The notes under the pieces are model-generated. The model saw only the letters and a program-made list of their open reading frames with translations. It searched no databases and was not told the origin of the DNA. DNA of 64,000 bases from Micromonospora sp. WMMD812. GTDB lineage: Bacteria; Actinomycetota; Actinomycetes; Mycobacteriales; Micromonosporaceae. The position numbers and the translations under genes are program-made. Location: positions 496,001 to 560,000 of the forward strand of contig NZ_CP114904.1 of assembly GCF_027497215.1 (NCBI RefSeq). Reading direction: 5' to 3'. This document shows, one piece after another, positions 19,642 through 28,966 of this stretch. Every line of letters starts with the position of its first letter. The stretch's first letter is position 1.

Positions 19642-20046
19642 TCACTCCGCCGGTGTGGTTTCCTGTGCCCGGTACGCGGCGGCGAGGCTCTTCGGCGCCC
19701 GGTCGTACCACGCCTCGACCATCAGCTCGGTCAGCTCCGGCAGCGCGATCCGGTCCAGCCGGACCAGCACGGCCGGGTAGCCGTCGAAGTGCGGGGTGGT
19801 GAAGTAGACGGCCGGGTCGTCGGCGAGCAGCGCCTCCTTGGCGCCGAGGTCGGGCACCCGGGCGCCGAGGACCGGCCCGTCCGGCGCGGCGTCGCCGAGC
19901 GCGGCGAGGTCGGCCTTGCGCAGCGGCCGTTCCCAGACGAACGGCTTGTCGCGCACCCGCCAGGCCGGCAGGCCGTCGTACGACCCGCGCTCGGTCGTCT
20001 CCGGCAGGGTCGCGGCGATCCGGCGGACGTCCTCCCAGCTGGCCAT
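19642..20046 (-). CDS. MmcQ/YjbR family DNA-binding-fold protein
   Basis: A 134-residue protein. It begins MASWEDVRRIAATLPETTE, then GLPAWRVRDKPFVWERPL and YFTTPHFDGYPAVLVRLDRI, and ends with ELMVEAWYDRAPKSLAAAY. This arrangement is diagnostic of the YjbR/MmcQ family (CyaY-like fold). Biochemical function is not established for the family. It converges on the LOG-like gene with a 21-bp gap. Confidence 0.88.
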   Translation of the reverse strand: MASWEDVRRIAATLPETTERGSYDGLPAWRVRDKPFVWERPLRKADLAALGDAAPDGPVLGARVPDLGAKEALLADDPAVYFTTPHFDGYPAVLVRLDRIALPELTELMVEAWYDRAPKSLAAAYRAQETTPAE

Positions 20047-20072
20047 CGCCCCAGGGTACGGCCTTCCGGGCG

Positions 20073-20991
20073 TCAGCGGGACACCGTCGGGTCGGCCAGC
20101 ACCCGGCCGAGGGTGCGCCGCGCGTCGGCCGCCTTCGCCGGGTCCGGGTCGTCGAGCGTGATCAGCGCCTTCCACAGTGCCCACCCCCGCCCCCGCGCCC
20201 AGGTCGCCGCGTCCACGGCGAGGGCCTCCCGGAACGCCGCCCGGCTGCGACCGCGCAGCAGCGTCCACGCGATGACCACGTCACACGCCGGGTCGCCGAC
20301 GCCGGAGCAGCCGAAGTCGATGACCGCGGCCAGCCGCCCCTCGCGGATCAGCAGGTTGCCGACCGCGACGTCGCCGTGGAACCAGACGGGCGGGCCGGCG
20401 ACGGTCGCGTCGAGGGCGGCGGACCAGATCGCGGTGACCGTGTCGACCGGGATCTGGTCGCCGAGCCGGTCGACCGCCCGGCGGGTGTCCTCGTCATACG
20501 TGCTCAGGGGCGCCCCGCGCCACGCGCTGTGCCGGCCGGGCACCGGGCCGCCGGCCGGGTCGATCCGCTGGAGCGCGGCGAGGAAGCCGGCGAGGTCGAC
20601 CGCGGAACCCGGTCAGGTCCGTGATCCGGTCGGGGTGGGCCGTCCGCCCCTCGATCCAGCCGTAGACCGACCACGGGAACGGAAAGTCCTCGTCCGGCTC
20701 GCCCTCGGCCAGCGGGGTGGGCACCGCCAGCGGGAGCCGGGGCGCCAGCACCGGCAGCCACCGCTGCTCCTTGGCCACCTGCAGCGCGTACCCCTCGGCG
20801 CTGGGCAGCCGCACGGTCATCGCGTCGCCCAGATGGAAGGTGCGGTTGTCCCAGCCGCCGATCTCGACCGGGCGTACCGGCAGGTGTGCCCAGCGCGGGA
20901 ACTGAGCGGCGACGAGCCGGCGCACCAGCGCCGCGTCGATCCGGTCGGCGACCGCGACCGGAACCGGTCGCGGCGTGCGACTGTCCTCCAC
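20073..20991 (-). pseudogene. aminoglycoside phosphotransferase family gene, frameshifted
   Basis: Two halves of one phosphotransferase lie in different frames. The N-terminal part (from GTG at 20991) reads WDNRTFHLGDAMTVRLPS and VYGWIEGRTAHPDRITDLTG. The C-terminal part has the catalytic loop VWFHGDVAVGNLLIREG and the DFG-like VIDFGCSGVGDPACDV. The frame changes near 20604: removing one G there would give a continuous protein with FAVDLAGFLAALQRIDPAGG at the join. The kinase motifs are otherwise intact, so the inactivation is recent or a base-calling error. The substrate would be an alcohol or sugar, not necessarily an antibiotic. Confidence 0.85.
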
Positions 20992-21146
20992 CGGTCCGAG
21001 GCTGACGGGGCGACGCCGGGACGGCAACTGCTTTACCGAGGCGGCGGGCGGCCGGAAGCGGGCGGCGGGCGGCCGGCAGGTCGATTGACGCCCCACGGCG
21101 GCGGCGGCTAATTTCCTGGCGCCGAACCTGCCGGAGGGAGCCACCG

Positions 21147-22262
21147 ATGGCCGAGCCGATCGTGACCGACCTGCCGGCCGTCGCGCCGCCGGTGTGCCTG
21201 GCCGACTTCGCCGAGCGGGCTCGGGCGGTGCTTCCGTCGGACGTGTGGGACTACGTCGCGGGGGGCAGCGGCAGCGAGGTCACCCTGGCGGCGAACCGGG
21301 CGGCACTGGACCGGGTCGCGGTGCTGCCCCGGATGCTGCGCGGCGTGGAGGTGCCGGACCTGACCACCCGACTGCTCGGCCGGCGGTACGCGATGCCGGT
21401 GGGCGTGGCGCCGATCGCCTACCAGCGGCTGGTGCACCCCGACGGGGAGCTGGCGCTGGCCGCGGCCGCCGGTGCCGCGGGCGTGCCGTACCTCGCCAGC
21501 ACGCTGGGCAGCACACCGATCGAGGAGGTCGCGGCCACCGGCGCCGAGGTCTGGTTCCAGCTGTACTGGCTACGGGATCGGGCGCTCGTGCTCGACCTGC
21601 TCGCCCGCGTGCGGGACGCGGGCTGCCGGGCGTTGGTGGTCACCGTGGACGTGCCGGTGCTGGGCCGGCGGTTGCGGGACCTGCGCAACGCGTTCCGGCT
21701 TCCGACGGAGGTGACCGCCGCGAACCTGCCCCACGGTCGGAACGACCTGGCGCACGGCGGCACGCCCGGGGTGTCCCCGGTGCCGGCGCAGTCGGGCGTC
21801 GCCTTCGCGCCGGCGCTGCGCTGGGCCGATCTGGCCTGGCTGCGGGAACGGATCGACCTGCCGCTCGTGGTCAAGGGTGTGCTCGACCCGCGGGACGCCC
21901 GGGACGCGGTGGGGATCGGCGCGGACGCGGTGGTGGTCTCCAACCACGGCGGGCGCCAGCTCGACGGGGCGCCGGCGAGCGTCACCATGCTGTCCGAGGT
22001 GGTCGACGCGGTCGGTGACCGGTGCGAGGTGCTGCTCGACAGCGGGATCCGCGGCGGCACGGACGTGCTGCGGGCGCTCGCGCTCGGTGCCGCCGGCGTG
22101 CTGGTGGGGCGGCCGCTGCTCTGGGCGCTCGCCGCCGGCGGCCGGTCCGCCGCCGAGAGCGCATTGGCGCTGCTCGCCGGCGAGCTGCGCGACGCGCTGG
22201 CCCTGGCCGGCTGCGCGGACGTGGCCGCGGCGCGCGACCTGCGCACCGTCGTCGCCGGCTGA
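21147..22262 (+). CDS. FMN-dependent alpha-hydroxy acid oxidase/dehydrogenase
   Basis: A 371-residue TIM-barrel flavoprotein of the lactate oxidase/glycolate oxidase/hydroxymandelate oxidase family. It has the N-terminal FMN region WDYVAGGSGSEVTLAANR, substrate-side WFQLYWLRDR, the conserved lysine in LVVKGVLDPRDA, the catalytic histidine in VSNHGGRQLDG, and phosphate-binding segments DSGIRGGTDVLRALALGA and VLVGRPLL. GGAGGG lies seven bases upstream of the ATG. It oxidises 2-hydroxy acids to 2-oxo acids; 4-hydroxymandelate oxidase-like activity is one option. No pathway partner is adjacent. Confidence 0.9.
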   Translation: MAEPIVTDLPAVAPPVCLADFAERARAVLPSDVWDYVAGGSGSEVTLAANRAALDRVAVLPRMLRGVEVPDLTTRLLGRRYAMPVGVAPIAYQRLVHPDGELALAAAAGAAGVPYLASTLGSTPIEEVAATGAEVWFQLYWLRDRALVLDLLARVRDAGCRALVVTVDVPVLGRRLRDLRNAFRLPTEVTAANLPHGRNDLAHGGTPGVSPVPAQSGVAFAPALRWADLAWLRERIDLPLVVKGVLDPRDARDAVGIGADAVVVSNHGGRQLDGAPASVTMLSEVVDAVGDRCEVLLDSGIRGGTDVLRALALGAAGVLVGRPLLWALAAGGRSAAESALALLAGELRDALALAGCADVAAARDLRTVVAG

Positions 22263-22334
22263 CCGGCCCGGCGGGAGCCGGCGCCGTGACGCGACACATC
22301 GCGTTCACCCCGTGGCAAAGCGCGACCACCAGCG

Positions 22335-22363
22335 TTTCGGTGTCCTGGATGGACGGTCATAAT
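22335..22363 (+). promoter_or_regulatory. candidate promoter for a leaderless transcript
   Basis: TTTCGG and CATAAT are separated by 17 bp. The predicted start of transcription (about 22370) coincides with the ATG at 22371, which lacks a Shine-Dalgarno sequence. Confidence 0.5.
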
Positions 22364-22370
22364 GGGCCGC

Positions 22371-22622
22371 ATGGTTGCCTGGGAGTACGCCTTGCTCGTC
22401 CGCCGCTATCAGGGGCAGGGCCGCAATTTCCACGTCTCGTTCGTCTGGTATGGCCCCGACGGGTCCCGCAAGGACATCACGGCGTACGGCGACACGGCGA
22501 TCTCGCACCTCAACCGGGTCGGCCGGGACGGCTGGGAGCTGGTCTCCGCGGCGGAGGACGTGAACAACGTGCAGGGCAGCACCGAGGTGCACCGCTACCA
22601 CCTGAAGCGCCCCGTCGCCTGA
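22371..22622 (+). CDS. small DUF4177-like hypothetical protein
   Basis: An 83-residue protein beginning MVAWEYALLVRRYQGQ and ending NVQGSTEVHRYHLKRPVA. The central GRDGWELVSAAE resembles the GWELV motif of DUF4177-type proteins, small beta-sheet proteins of unknown function. An ATG nine bases upstream (22362) is possible, but it overlaps a -10-like CATAAT, so a leaderless start at 22371 is preferred. Codon usage is that of a real high-GC gene. It stands alone between the oxidase and araB. Confidence 0.7.
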   Translation: MVAWEYALLVRRYQGQGRNFHVSFVWYGPDGSRKDITAYGDTAISHLNRVGRDGWELVSAAEDVNNVQGSTEVHRYHLKRPVA

Positions 22623-22771
22623 CCCGCGCGCCCGAGCGCACCCGGCCCGGTCCGCGCCACGACCTGCGGGTACCTCGCCCGGCACACCGAGCGGCCGAGC
22701 GCCGTTCACCCGGCGTTGTTGCTACCGTTACCTCCCGCTGCCGCCTCCGGCGCGCGGTGGGAGGGGGAGCG

Positions 22772-24439
22772 GTGGGCGAATTCGGGACCGGACGCCGATA
22801 CGTGGTCGGGGTGGACTTCGGCACGCTCTCCGGCCGGGCCCTGGTGGTGGACGTCTCCGACGGGGCCCCACTGGGTGAGGCCGTGCACCCCTACCGGCAC
22901 GGGGTCATCAGCGGGCAGCTGCCCGACGGCACGCCGCTGCCCCCCGAGTGGGCGTTGCAGGACCCGGCGGACCACCGCGAGGTGCTGCGGGTGGCCGTCC
23001 CCGCGGCGCTGCGGTCCGCCGGCGTACGCCCGCAGGACGCCGTCGGCATCGGCGTCGACGCCACCTCCTGCACGGTGCTGCCCACCCGCGCCGACGGCAC
23101 CCCGCTCTGCGAGCTGCCCGGGCTGGCCGGGCGTCCGCACGCGTACCCGAAGCTGTGGAAGCACCACGCCGCGCAGAAGCAGGCCGAGCGGATCAACGCC
23201 CTGGCCACCGAGCGGGGTGAGAGCTGGCTGGCCCGCTACGGCGGCCGGGTCTCCGCCGAGTGGCAGCTGGCCAAGGCCCTTGAGCTGCTGGAGGAGGACC
23301 CGGAGCTGTTCGACCGCGCGGAGCGGTGGATCGAGGCGACCGACTGGATCGTCTGGCAGCTCTGCGGCCGGGAGACCCGCAACGTGTCGGCCGCCGGCTA
23401 CAAGGGGCTGCGCCAGGACGGCCGGTACCCGTCGGCGGACTTCCTGCGCGCGCTGCACCCGCGGCTGGACGGGCTGCTGGCCCGCGTCGACGGGCCGCTC
23501 GCCGCGCTGGGCACCCGGGCCGGCGGGCTGACCGCCGAGGCGGCCCGACGGACCGGCCTGCCGCCGGGCACGCCGGTCGCGGTCGGCGCGATCGACGCGC
23601 ACGTCACCGCCGCGGCCGCCCGGTCGGTCGCGCCGGGGCGGATGCTCGCCGTGCTCGGCACCTCCACCTGCCTGATCATGAACGCGGACGCGTACCACGA
23701 GGTGCCCGGCGTGTGCGGCGCGGTCGAGGGCGGCGTGACCACCGGCAGTTGGGGCTACGAGGCCGGGCAGAGCGGGGTGGGGGACATCTTCGCCTGGTAC
23801 GTGACGCACGCGCTGCCGGCCGCGTACGCCGCCGAGGCGCAGCGCCGCGGCGAGAGCCCGTACCAGCTGCTGGACCGGCTCGCCGCCGACCAGCCGGTGG
23901 GCGGGCACGGGCTGCTCGCGCTGGACTGGCACAGCGGCAACCGGTCGGTGCTGATGGACCACGAGCTGAGCGGGGTGCTGCTCGGGCTGACGCTGGCCAC
24001 CCGGCCGGAGGAGATCTGGCGGGCGTTGCTGGAGGCCACCGCGTTCGGCGCGCGGACGGTGGTCGAGGCGTTCACCGCGTCCGGCGTCGCCGTCGACGAG
24101 CTGAGCGTGGCCGGCGGGCTCACCGACAACCGACTGCTCCTACGGATCTACGCCGACGTGCTGAACCGCCCGCTGCACGTCGTCGACTCGGCGCACCCGG
24201 CGGCGCTGGGGGCGGCGATCCACGCGGCCGCGGCCGGTGGGGCGTACCCGGACGTGTCGGCGGCCTCGGCCGCGATGGGCGCCGCCCGGCGGGAGACCTG
24301 GCGGCCCGACCCGGCCCGGGCGGCCGCCTACGACGCGCTGTACGCCGAGTACCGGCGGCTGCACGACCACTTCGGCCGGGGCGGCACCGACGTCCTGCAC
24401 CGCCTGCGCGCCATCCGCAACCGCGCCCTCTCGGCCTGA
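22772..24439 (+). CDS. araB: ribulokinase
   Basis: A 555-residue FGGY carbohydrate kinase of ribulokinase type. It begins YVVGVDFGTLSGRALVVDV (phosphate-1 loop) and has the ribulokinase-typical IGVDATSCTVLP, the FGGY signature region VLGTSTCLIMNAD, WGYEAGQSGVGD, and the adenosine motif VAGGLTDNRLLLRIYADVL. The GTG start is preceded by GAGGGGGAG. It phosphorylates L-ribulose. araA and araD are not adjacent, so either they lie elsewhere or the enzyme serves another ribulose or pentitol pathway. A strong hairpin follows. Confidence 0.93.
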   Translation: MGEFGTGRRYVVGVDFGTLSGRALVVDVSDGAPLGEAVHPYRHGVISGQLPDGTPLPPEWALQDPADHREVLRVAVPAALRSAGVRPQDAVGIGVDATSCTVLPTRADGTPLCELPGLAGRPHAYPKLWKHHAAQKQAERINALATERGESWLARYGGRVSAEWQLAKALELLEEDPELFDRAERWIEATDWIVWQLCGRETRNVSAAGYKGLRQDGRYPSADFLRALHPRLDGLLARVDGPLAALGTRAGGLTAEAARRTGLPPGTPVAVGAIDAHVTAAAARSVAPGRMLAVLGTSTCLIMNADAYHEVPGVCGAVEGGVTTGSWGYEAGQSGVGDIFAWYVTHALPAAYAAEAQRRGESPYQLLDRLAADQPVGGHGLLALDWHSGNRSVLMDHELSGVLLGLTLATRPEEIWRALLEATAFGARTVVEAFTASGVAVDELSVAGGLTDNRLLLRIYADVLNRPLHVVDSAHPAALGAAIHAAAAGGAYPDVSAASAAMGAARRETWRPDPARAAAYDALYAEYRRLHDHFGRGGTDVLHRLRAIRNRALSA

Positions 24440-24450
24440 CCAACTCCGGT

Positions 24451-24505
24451 GATCAAGAGGTTCGCGTCACCCAGTCGGCCGACCGGTGACGCGAACCTCT
24501 TGATC
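24451..24505. terminator. bidirectional terminator with a perfect 21-bp stem
   Basis: Inverted repeat 24451-24471 with 24485-24505, 21 of 21 pairs, loop of 13 bases containing CGGCCG. It lies between convergent araB and glyA. Its arm (gatcaagaggttcgcgtca) resembles a dispersed hairpin I associate with Micromonosporaceae genomes, so it may also be a mobile REP-like unit. Confidence 0.9.
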
Positions 24506-24524
24506 GACAAGCGGGGGTCGGCCG

Positions 24525-25964
24525 TCAGGTCAGGTCGACGGACCCGTAGAGCGGGAAGCCGGTCAGCAGCTCCGCCGCCTGCCGGCTGACCTTGTCGGCG
24601 ACCGCCGGGTCGAGCACGTACTTCGCCTTCGACGGGGTGCCGTCGGCGTTGGCGCCCGGCGTGGTCTGGCTGAGCACGGTGTGGATCAGCTCGGCGGTCT
24701 GGTCCATCTCGGCGGTGCCGAGACCGCGGGTGGTCAGCGCCGGCGTGCCGATCCGGATGCCGGACGTGTACCAGGCGCCGTTCGGGTCCTGCGGGACGGA
24801 GTTGCGGTTGGTGACGATGCCGGAGTCCAGCAACGCCTGCTCGGCCTGCCGACCGGTGAGCCCGTACGAGGTGACGTCGATGATCGCCAGGTGGTTGTCG
24901 GTGCCACCGGTGACCAGCGTGGCGCCGCGGCGCAGCAGCCCCTCGGCGAGCGCCTGGGCGTTGGCCACGATCCGAGACGCGTAGTCGGCGAAGTCCGGCC
25001 GGCGGGCCTCGGCGAGCGCGACGGCCTTGGCGGCCATCACGTGCGGCAGCGGGCCGCCGAGGACCATCGGGCAGCCCCGGTCGACCTGGTCGGCCAGCTC
25101 GGGCTGGCAGAGCACCATGCCGCCGCGCGGCCCGCGCAGCGACTTGTGGGTGGTGGTGGTGACGATGTGCGCGTGCGGCACCGGGTCGAAGTCACCGGTG
25201 AAGACCTTGCCGGCGACCAGCCCGGCGAAGTGCGCCATGTCGACCATGAAGGTCGCGCCGACCGAGTCGGCGATCTCGCGCATGATCCGGAAGTTGACCT
25301 TCCGGGGGTACGCGGAGTAGCCGGCGACGAGGATCAGCGGCTTGAACTCGCGGGCCGCCTCGGCCACCCGGTCGTAGTCGATCAGCCCGGTGGCCGGGTC
25401 GGTGCCGTAGCTGCGCTGGTCGAACATCTTGCCGGAGATGTTCGGCCGGAAGCCGTGGGTGAGGTGGCCGCCGGCGTCGAGCGACATGCCGAGCATCCGC
25501 TGGTTGCCCAGCTCGCGGCGCAGCGCGAACCAGTCGGCCTCGGTGAGGTCGTTGACCTGGCGGACCTGGGCCTTCTTCAGCGCCGGCGACTCCACCCGGT
25601 CGGCCAGGATCGCCCAGAACGCCACCAGGTTGGCGTCGATGCCGGAGTGCGGCTGCACGTACGCGTGCGCGGCGCCGAACAGCTCCCGCGCGTGCTCGGC
25701 GGCGAGCGCCTCCACGGTGTCGACGTTCTGGCAGCCGGCGTAGAAGCGGCGGCCGACGGTGCCCTCGGCGTACTTGTCGCTGAACCAGTTCCCCATCGCC
25801 AGCAGGGTGGCCGGGGAGGCGTAGTTCTCGCTCGCGATCAACTTGAGCGACTCGCGCTGGTCGGCCAACTCCGCCCCGATGGCGTCGGCCACCCTCGGCT
25901 CGACGGCGCGGATCACCTCGAGCGCGCTGCGGAAGGCGGTGGATTCGGCGTTCGGCGACGACAT
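24525..25964 (-). CDS. glyA: serine hydroxymethyltransferase
   Basis: A 479-residue PLP enzyme interconverting serine and glycine with tetrahydrofolate. Motifs are [41 protein letters not shown], the PLP lysine in [14 protein letters not shown], and [15 protein letters not shown]. It belongs to the longer form of the family, with an insertion around residues 120-190 containing [17 protein letters not shown] lies eight bases upstream of the ATG. A ZTP riboswitch fills the leader, so expression should respond to the purine/folate intermediate ZTP. Confidence 0.97.
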   Translation of the reverse strand: MSSPNAESTAFRSALEVIRAVEPRVADAIGAELADQRESLKLIASENYASPATLLAMGNWFSDKYAEGTVGRRFYAGCQNVDTVEALAAEHARELFGAAHAYVQPHSGIDANLVAFWAILADRVESPALKKAQVRQVNDLTEADWFALRRELGNQRMLGMSLDAGGHLTHGFRPNISGKMFDQRSYGTDPATGLIDYDRVAEAAREFKPLILVAGYSAYPRKVNFRIMREIADSVGATFMVDMAHFAGLVAGKVFTGDFDPVPHAHIVTTTTHKSLRGPRGGMVLCQPELADQVDRGCPMVLGGPLPHVMAAKAVALAEARRPDFADYASRIVANAQALAEGLLRRGATLVTGGTDNHLAIIDVTSYGLTGRQAEQALLDSGIVTNRNSVPQDPNGAWYTSGIRIGTPALTTRGLGTAEMDQTAELIHTVLSQTTPGANADGTPSKAKYVLDPAVADKVSRQAAELLTGFPLYGSVDLT

Positions 25965-25990
25965 GCGAGACCTCCTACTGACGTACGGAA

Positions 25991-26070
25991 GGCCCAGGCG
26001 CTCGGCATGCGTCCTCATGACGGGACCGCTCCCCGATGGTTCTCCATCCCCACGCGCCAGTCACGGCCCG
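25991..26070 (-). ncRNA. ZTP (pfl) riboswitch upstream of glyA
   Basis: Read on the minus strand, the leader has the two conserved blocks of the pfl motif. The 5' block is GGCCGUGACUGGCG followed by GGGGAUGGAGAACCAUCGGG and GAGCG. The 3' block is GCCGAGCGCCUGGGCC, forming the pseudoknot. The variable linker between them is short. The aptamer ends about 27 bases before the glyA start codon, leaving little room for a terminator, so control of ribosome access to GGAGG is likely. The class senses ZTP/AICAR phosphates and typically controls one-carbon and purine genes, matching glyA. Confidence 0.92.
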
Positions 26071-26075
26071 ATCCG

Positions 26076-26081
26076 ATCCTA
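26076..26081 (-). promoter_or_regulatory. -10 element of the glyA riboswitch transcript
   Basis: TAGGAT on the minus strand ends six bases before the first conserved riboswitch bases, placing the transcription start at the aptamer 5' end. No good -35 was seen. Confidence 0.55.
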
Positions 26082-26257
26082 CCGAATCGACCACCGCCAC
26101 CCCGGGGACCCGGCCACCAGGGCGCCGGCGGGTTACGCCGTCGCCTCGTCGCCGGCGGACCGGCCGGCGGTCCACCCCTTACCACCCGTATCACGCCGGG
26201 CGTCCGGTTCACCGAGTGTGACGGTCGCAGCTCTCGCACCCCCAGCCCGCCGTGATC

Positions 26258-26286
26258 TTGGTACGGCTCCTCGGATCAGGTACCGT
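26258..26286 (+). promoter_or_regulatory. candidate sigma70-type promoter of the amino acid ABC operon
   Basis: TTGGTA and TACCGT with 17-bp spacing, about 65 bases upstream of the GTG start of the binding-protein gene. GGTACC-like arms overlap both boxes and could be an operator. Confidence 0.5.
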
Positions 26287-26351
26287 CCCCTCTCACACCC
26301 TTTGCACAACGCTGGATTGCCCGTACGGGGGCTGAATCGGAGGGACGCAGC

Positions 26352-27173
26352 GTGACTTTCCATCGCGCAGCCCGCAAGGCAGGACTCGTCGTCGCCATCG
26401 CCGCGCTCGCACTGGGCGCCGCCGGATGCGCCAAGAAGGACGAGGGCGAGGTCCAGGCGGGCGGGGTCAAGCTCGTCGAGAAGGGCAAGCTGACCGTCTG
26501 CACCCACCTTCCGTACGCGCCGTTCCAGTCCAAGGACACCGGCGGCAAGGTCGTCGGGTTCGACGTCGACGTGATGGACCTGGTCGCCAAGGAGCTGGGC
26601 GTCGAGCAGACGATCGTCGACACCCCGTTCGAGGGGATCAAGTCCGGGCAGGACCTGAACACCGGCAAGTGCGACGCGGCCGCCGCCGGCATGACGATCA
26701 CCGAGGAACGGCAGAAGGTCATGAACTTCTCCGACTCCTACTTCGACGCCACCCAGGCGCTGCTGGTGAAGACCGGCAAGACCTACAAGTCGCTCGACGA
26801 CCTCAAGGGCAAGAAGCTCGGCGTCCAGGCGTCGACCACCGGCCGTGACTACGCCAAGAAGTTCGAGCAGGAGAAGGGCCTCCAGCTCGTCGAGTTCGAG
26901 GATCTCGCCGCCCTGCAGCAGGCCCTCGCCAACGGTCAGATCGAGGCCGCGATCAACGACCTGCCGGTCTGGACCGAGTACATCAAGGAGAACCCGGGCG
27001 GGTTCGAGGTGACCGCGGAGTTCGACACCGGCGAGCAGTACGGGTTCTCGGTGAAGAAGGACAGCAACCCGGAGCTGCTCAAGAAGATCAACGAGGTGCT
27101 GGCCAAGGCGAAGCAGGACGGCACGTACGACAAGATCTACGAGAAGTGGATCGGCAAGCAGCCGGCCAAGTGA
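26352..27173 (+). CDS. polar amino acid ABC transporter substrate-binding lipoprotein
   Basis: A 273-residue extracytoplasmic binding protein. It has a signal peptide with lipobox ALGAAGC (lipidated C26), then a two-lobed family-3 binding fold: TVCTHLPYAPFQSKD, VVGFDVDVMDLVAKELG, CDAAAAGMTITEERQKVMNFSDSYF and GVQASTTGRDYAKKFEQEKG. Family members bind glutamate, glutamine, cystine or basic amino acids. The GTG start has GGAGGG at a good distance. It is the first gene of a three-gene operon with permease and ATPase. Ligand identity cannot be assigned. Confidence 0.94.
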   Translation: MTFHRAARKAGLVVAIAALALGAAGCAKKDEGEVQAGGVKLVEKGKLTVCTHLPYAPFQSKDTGGKVVGFDVDVMDLVAKELGVEQTIVDTPFEGIKSGQDLNTGKCDAAAAGMTITEERQKVMNFSDSYFDATQALLVKTGKTYKSLDDLKGKKLGVQASTTGRDYAKKFEQEKGLQLVEFEDLAALQQALANGQIEAAINDLPVWTEYIKENPGGFEVTAEFDTGEQYGFSVKKDSNPELLKKINEVLAKAKQDGTYDKIYEKWIGKQPAK

Positions 27174-27188
27174 TCGACAGTTGTGGTC

Positions 27189-27217
27189 GGAGGGCGCGCG
27201 CGGGTCGCGCGCCCTCC
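27189..27217 (+). terminator. intercistronic hairpin between binding protein and permease
   Basis: A perfect 12-bp GC stem (27189-27200 with 27206-27217) with a five-base loop. It sits inside the operon, so it probably acts as a partial terminator or 3' stabiliser that raises binding-protein mRNA over the permease message. Confidence 0.75.
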
Positions 27218-27240
27218 GCGTGGATGAGGAGCACCGAACC

Positions 27241-28035
27241 GTGAAGCTGCGACGCCGTCAGCGGGAGCGGCTGTCCCTCTGGCTGCAGTACCTGGCCTTC
27301 GTCGCCGTCATCGTCGCGGTGATCTTCGCCGCGGACTGGGGCCGGCTGAGGGAGGCCTTCTTCCGCGTCGACATCATCGAGTCGATGTTCCCGACGATCA
27401 TCACCGTCGCGCTGCGCAACACCGTCCTCTACACGTTGGGCGCGTTCGCCTTCGGCCTCGTGTTCGGCACGCTCCTCGCGCTGATGCGGCTGTCCCGGGT
27501 GGCTCCGTACCGCTGGGTGGCGACGGCGTACATCGAGCTGTTCCGGGGTCTGCCCGCGCTGCTGGTGCTCTTCCTCGTCGGGTACGGCATCCCCATCGCC
27601 TTCCCCGAGCGGGAGATCCCGGGCGGCGTCTTCGGCTCGATCGCGATCGGTCTCGGCCTGACCGCCGCCGCCTACATGGCGGAGACGATCCGGGCCGGCA
27701 TCCAGGCGGTGCCGAAGGGGCAGATGGAGGCGGCGCGCACCCTCGGCATGTCGCACTTCACCGCGATGCGCACCATCGTCATCCCGCAGGCGTTCCGGGT
27801 CGTGATCCCGCCGCTGACGAACGAACTCATCCTGCTCACCAAGGACTCGTCGCTCGCCTACGTGCTGGGCGTGACGGCGTCGACCATCGAGATCACCAAG
27901 TTCGGCCGGGACACGCTGAACGACCGGGTGAACGCCACGCCGCTGCTGGTGGCCGGCTTCACCTACCTGATCATCACCCTGCCCCTCTCCCAGGTGGTAC
28001 GCCGCCTCGAACTTCGCTACGCCAAGGCCCGGTGA
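27241..28035 (+). CDS. polar amino acid ABC transporter permease
   Basis: A 264-residue inner membrane permease of the HisM/GlnP type. About five transmembrane segments are evident, the first at residues 12-30. The EAA loop is [34 protein letters not shown], with the conserved [14 protein letters not shown] segment near residue 98. The GTG at 27241 has GAGGAG upstream; an earlier in-frame ATG falls in the hairpin region and is unlikely. Its stop overlaps the ATPase start by four bases. A single permease would act as a homodimer. Confidence 0.94.
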   Translation: MKLRRRQRERLSLWLQYLAFVAVIVAVIFAADWGRLREAFFRVDIIESMFPTIITVALRNTVLYTLGAFAFGLVFGTLLALMRLSRVAPYRWVATAYIELFRGLPALLVLFLVGYGIPIAFPEREIPGGVFGSIAIGLGLTAAAYMAETIRAGIQAVPKGQMEAARTLGMSHFTAMRTIVIPQAFRVVIPPLTNELILLTKDSSLAYVLGVTASTIEITKFGRDTLNDRVNATPLLVAGFTYLIITLPLSQVVRRLELRYAKAR

Positions 28036-28880
28036 CCCAGATGACGAGCACCCCATCCCGGCCCGCCGTCGAGATCCGCGACCTGCACAAGTCCTTCGGC
28101 CCGCTCGAAGTGCTCAAGGGCATCGACTTCGAGGTCGGCCACGGCGAGGTGGTCTGCGTCATCGGGCCGTCCGGTTCCGGGAAATCGACGCTGCTGCGCT
28201 GCGTCAACCTGCTGGAGGAACCGACCGCCGGCAAGATCTGGGTGAACGGGACCGAGATGACCGACCCGGACGTCGAGATCGACTCCGTCCGCCGCGGCAT
28301 CGGCATGGTCTTCCAGTCGTTCAACCTCTTCCCGCACCTGACCGTGCTGAACAACCTCACCATCGCGCAGCGCCGGGTGCTCCGGCGCGGTCGCGCCGAG
28401 GCCGAGCGGATCGCGCGGGAGAACCTGCGGCGGGTCGGCCTGGCCGACAAGGCCGACGCCTTTCCGGCGCAGCTCTCCGGCGGCCAGCAGCAGCGGGCGG
28501 CGATCGCCCGGTCGCTGTCGATGGACCCCAAGCTGATGCTCTTCGACGAGCCGACCTCCGCGCTCGACCCGGAACTGGTCGGCGACGTGCTCACCGTCAT
28601 GCGTACGCTGGCCGAGGACGGCATGACCATGATGGTGGTCACCCACGAGATGGCGTTCGCCCGGGACGTCGCCGACCGGGTCGTGTTCATGGACGGCGGC
28701 GTGGTGGTCGAGCAGGGGCCGCCGCAGGAGGTGCTCGGCGCGCCACGGCACGAGCGGACCCGCTCGTTCCTCTCGCGGGTCCTCGACCCGACCCATGTCG
28801 CGCAGCTCGGTCAGCCCGACCAGCCCAGCGAGCCACCGGAGCCGCCCCGACTGCCGGCCGACGACCGCCACCACCTGTGA
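28032..28880 (+). CDS. polar amino acid ABC transporter ATP-binding protein
   Basis: A 282-residue ABC ATPase. Walker A is GPSGSGKST, the Q-loop is in [12 protein letters not shown], the signature is [15 protein letters not shown], Walker B and D-loop are [11 protein letters not shown], and the H-loop is VVTHEM. It matches the GlnQ/HisP subfamily. The GTG start overlaps the permease stop; an ATG at 28041 is an alternative. The last 35 or so residues are Pro/Asp-rich and beyond the usual length, likely disordered. Confidence 0.95.
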   Translation: MTQMTSTPSRPAVEIRDLHKSFGPLEVLKGIDFEVGHGEVVCVIGPSGSGKSTLLRCVNLLEEPTAGKIWVNGTEMTDPDVEIDSVRRGIGMVFQSFNLFPHLTVLNNLTIAQRRVLRRGRAEAERIARENLRRVGLADKADAFPAQLSGGQQQRAAIARSLSMDPKLMLFDEPTSALDPELVGDVLTVMRTLAEDGMTMMVVTHEMAFARDVADRVVFMDGGVVVEQGPPQEVLGAPRHERTRSFLSRVLDPTHVAQLGQPDQPSEPPEPPRLPADDRHHL

Positions 28881-28940
28881 CGGCCGGACCGTCCGAGTGA
28901 GGCGAGGCCGCACCGCCGCACGTCCGGCAGGTGGAGCAGC

Positions 28941-28966
28941 CGGCAGCCGCTACCCGGGGGCTGCCG
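28941..28966. terminator. short hairpin between the ABC operon and the DUF4326 gene
   Basis: CGGCAGCC (28941-28948) pairs with GGCTGCCG (28959-28966). It overlaps the 3' end of the DUF4326 gene and lies 60 bases past the ATPase stop; a weak candidate. Confidence 0.4.
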
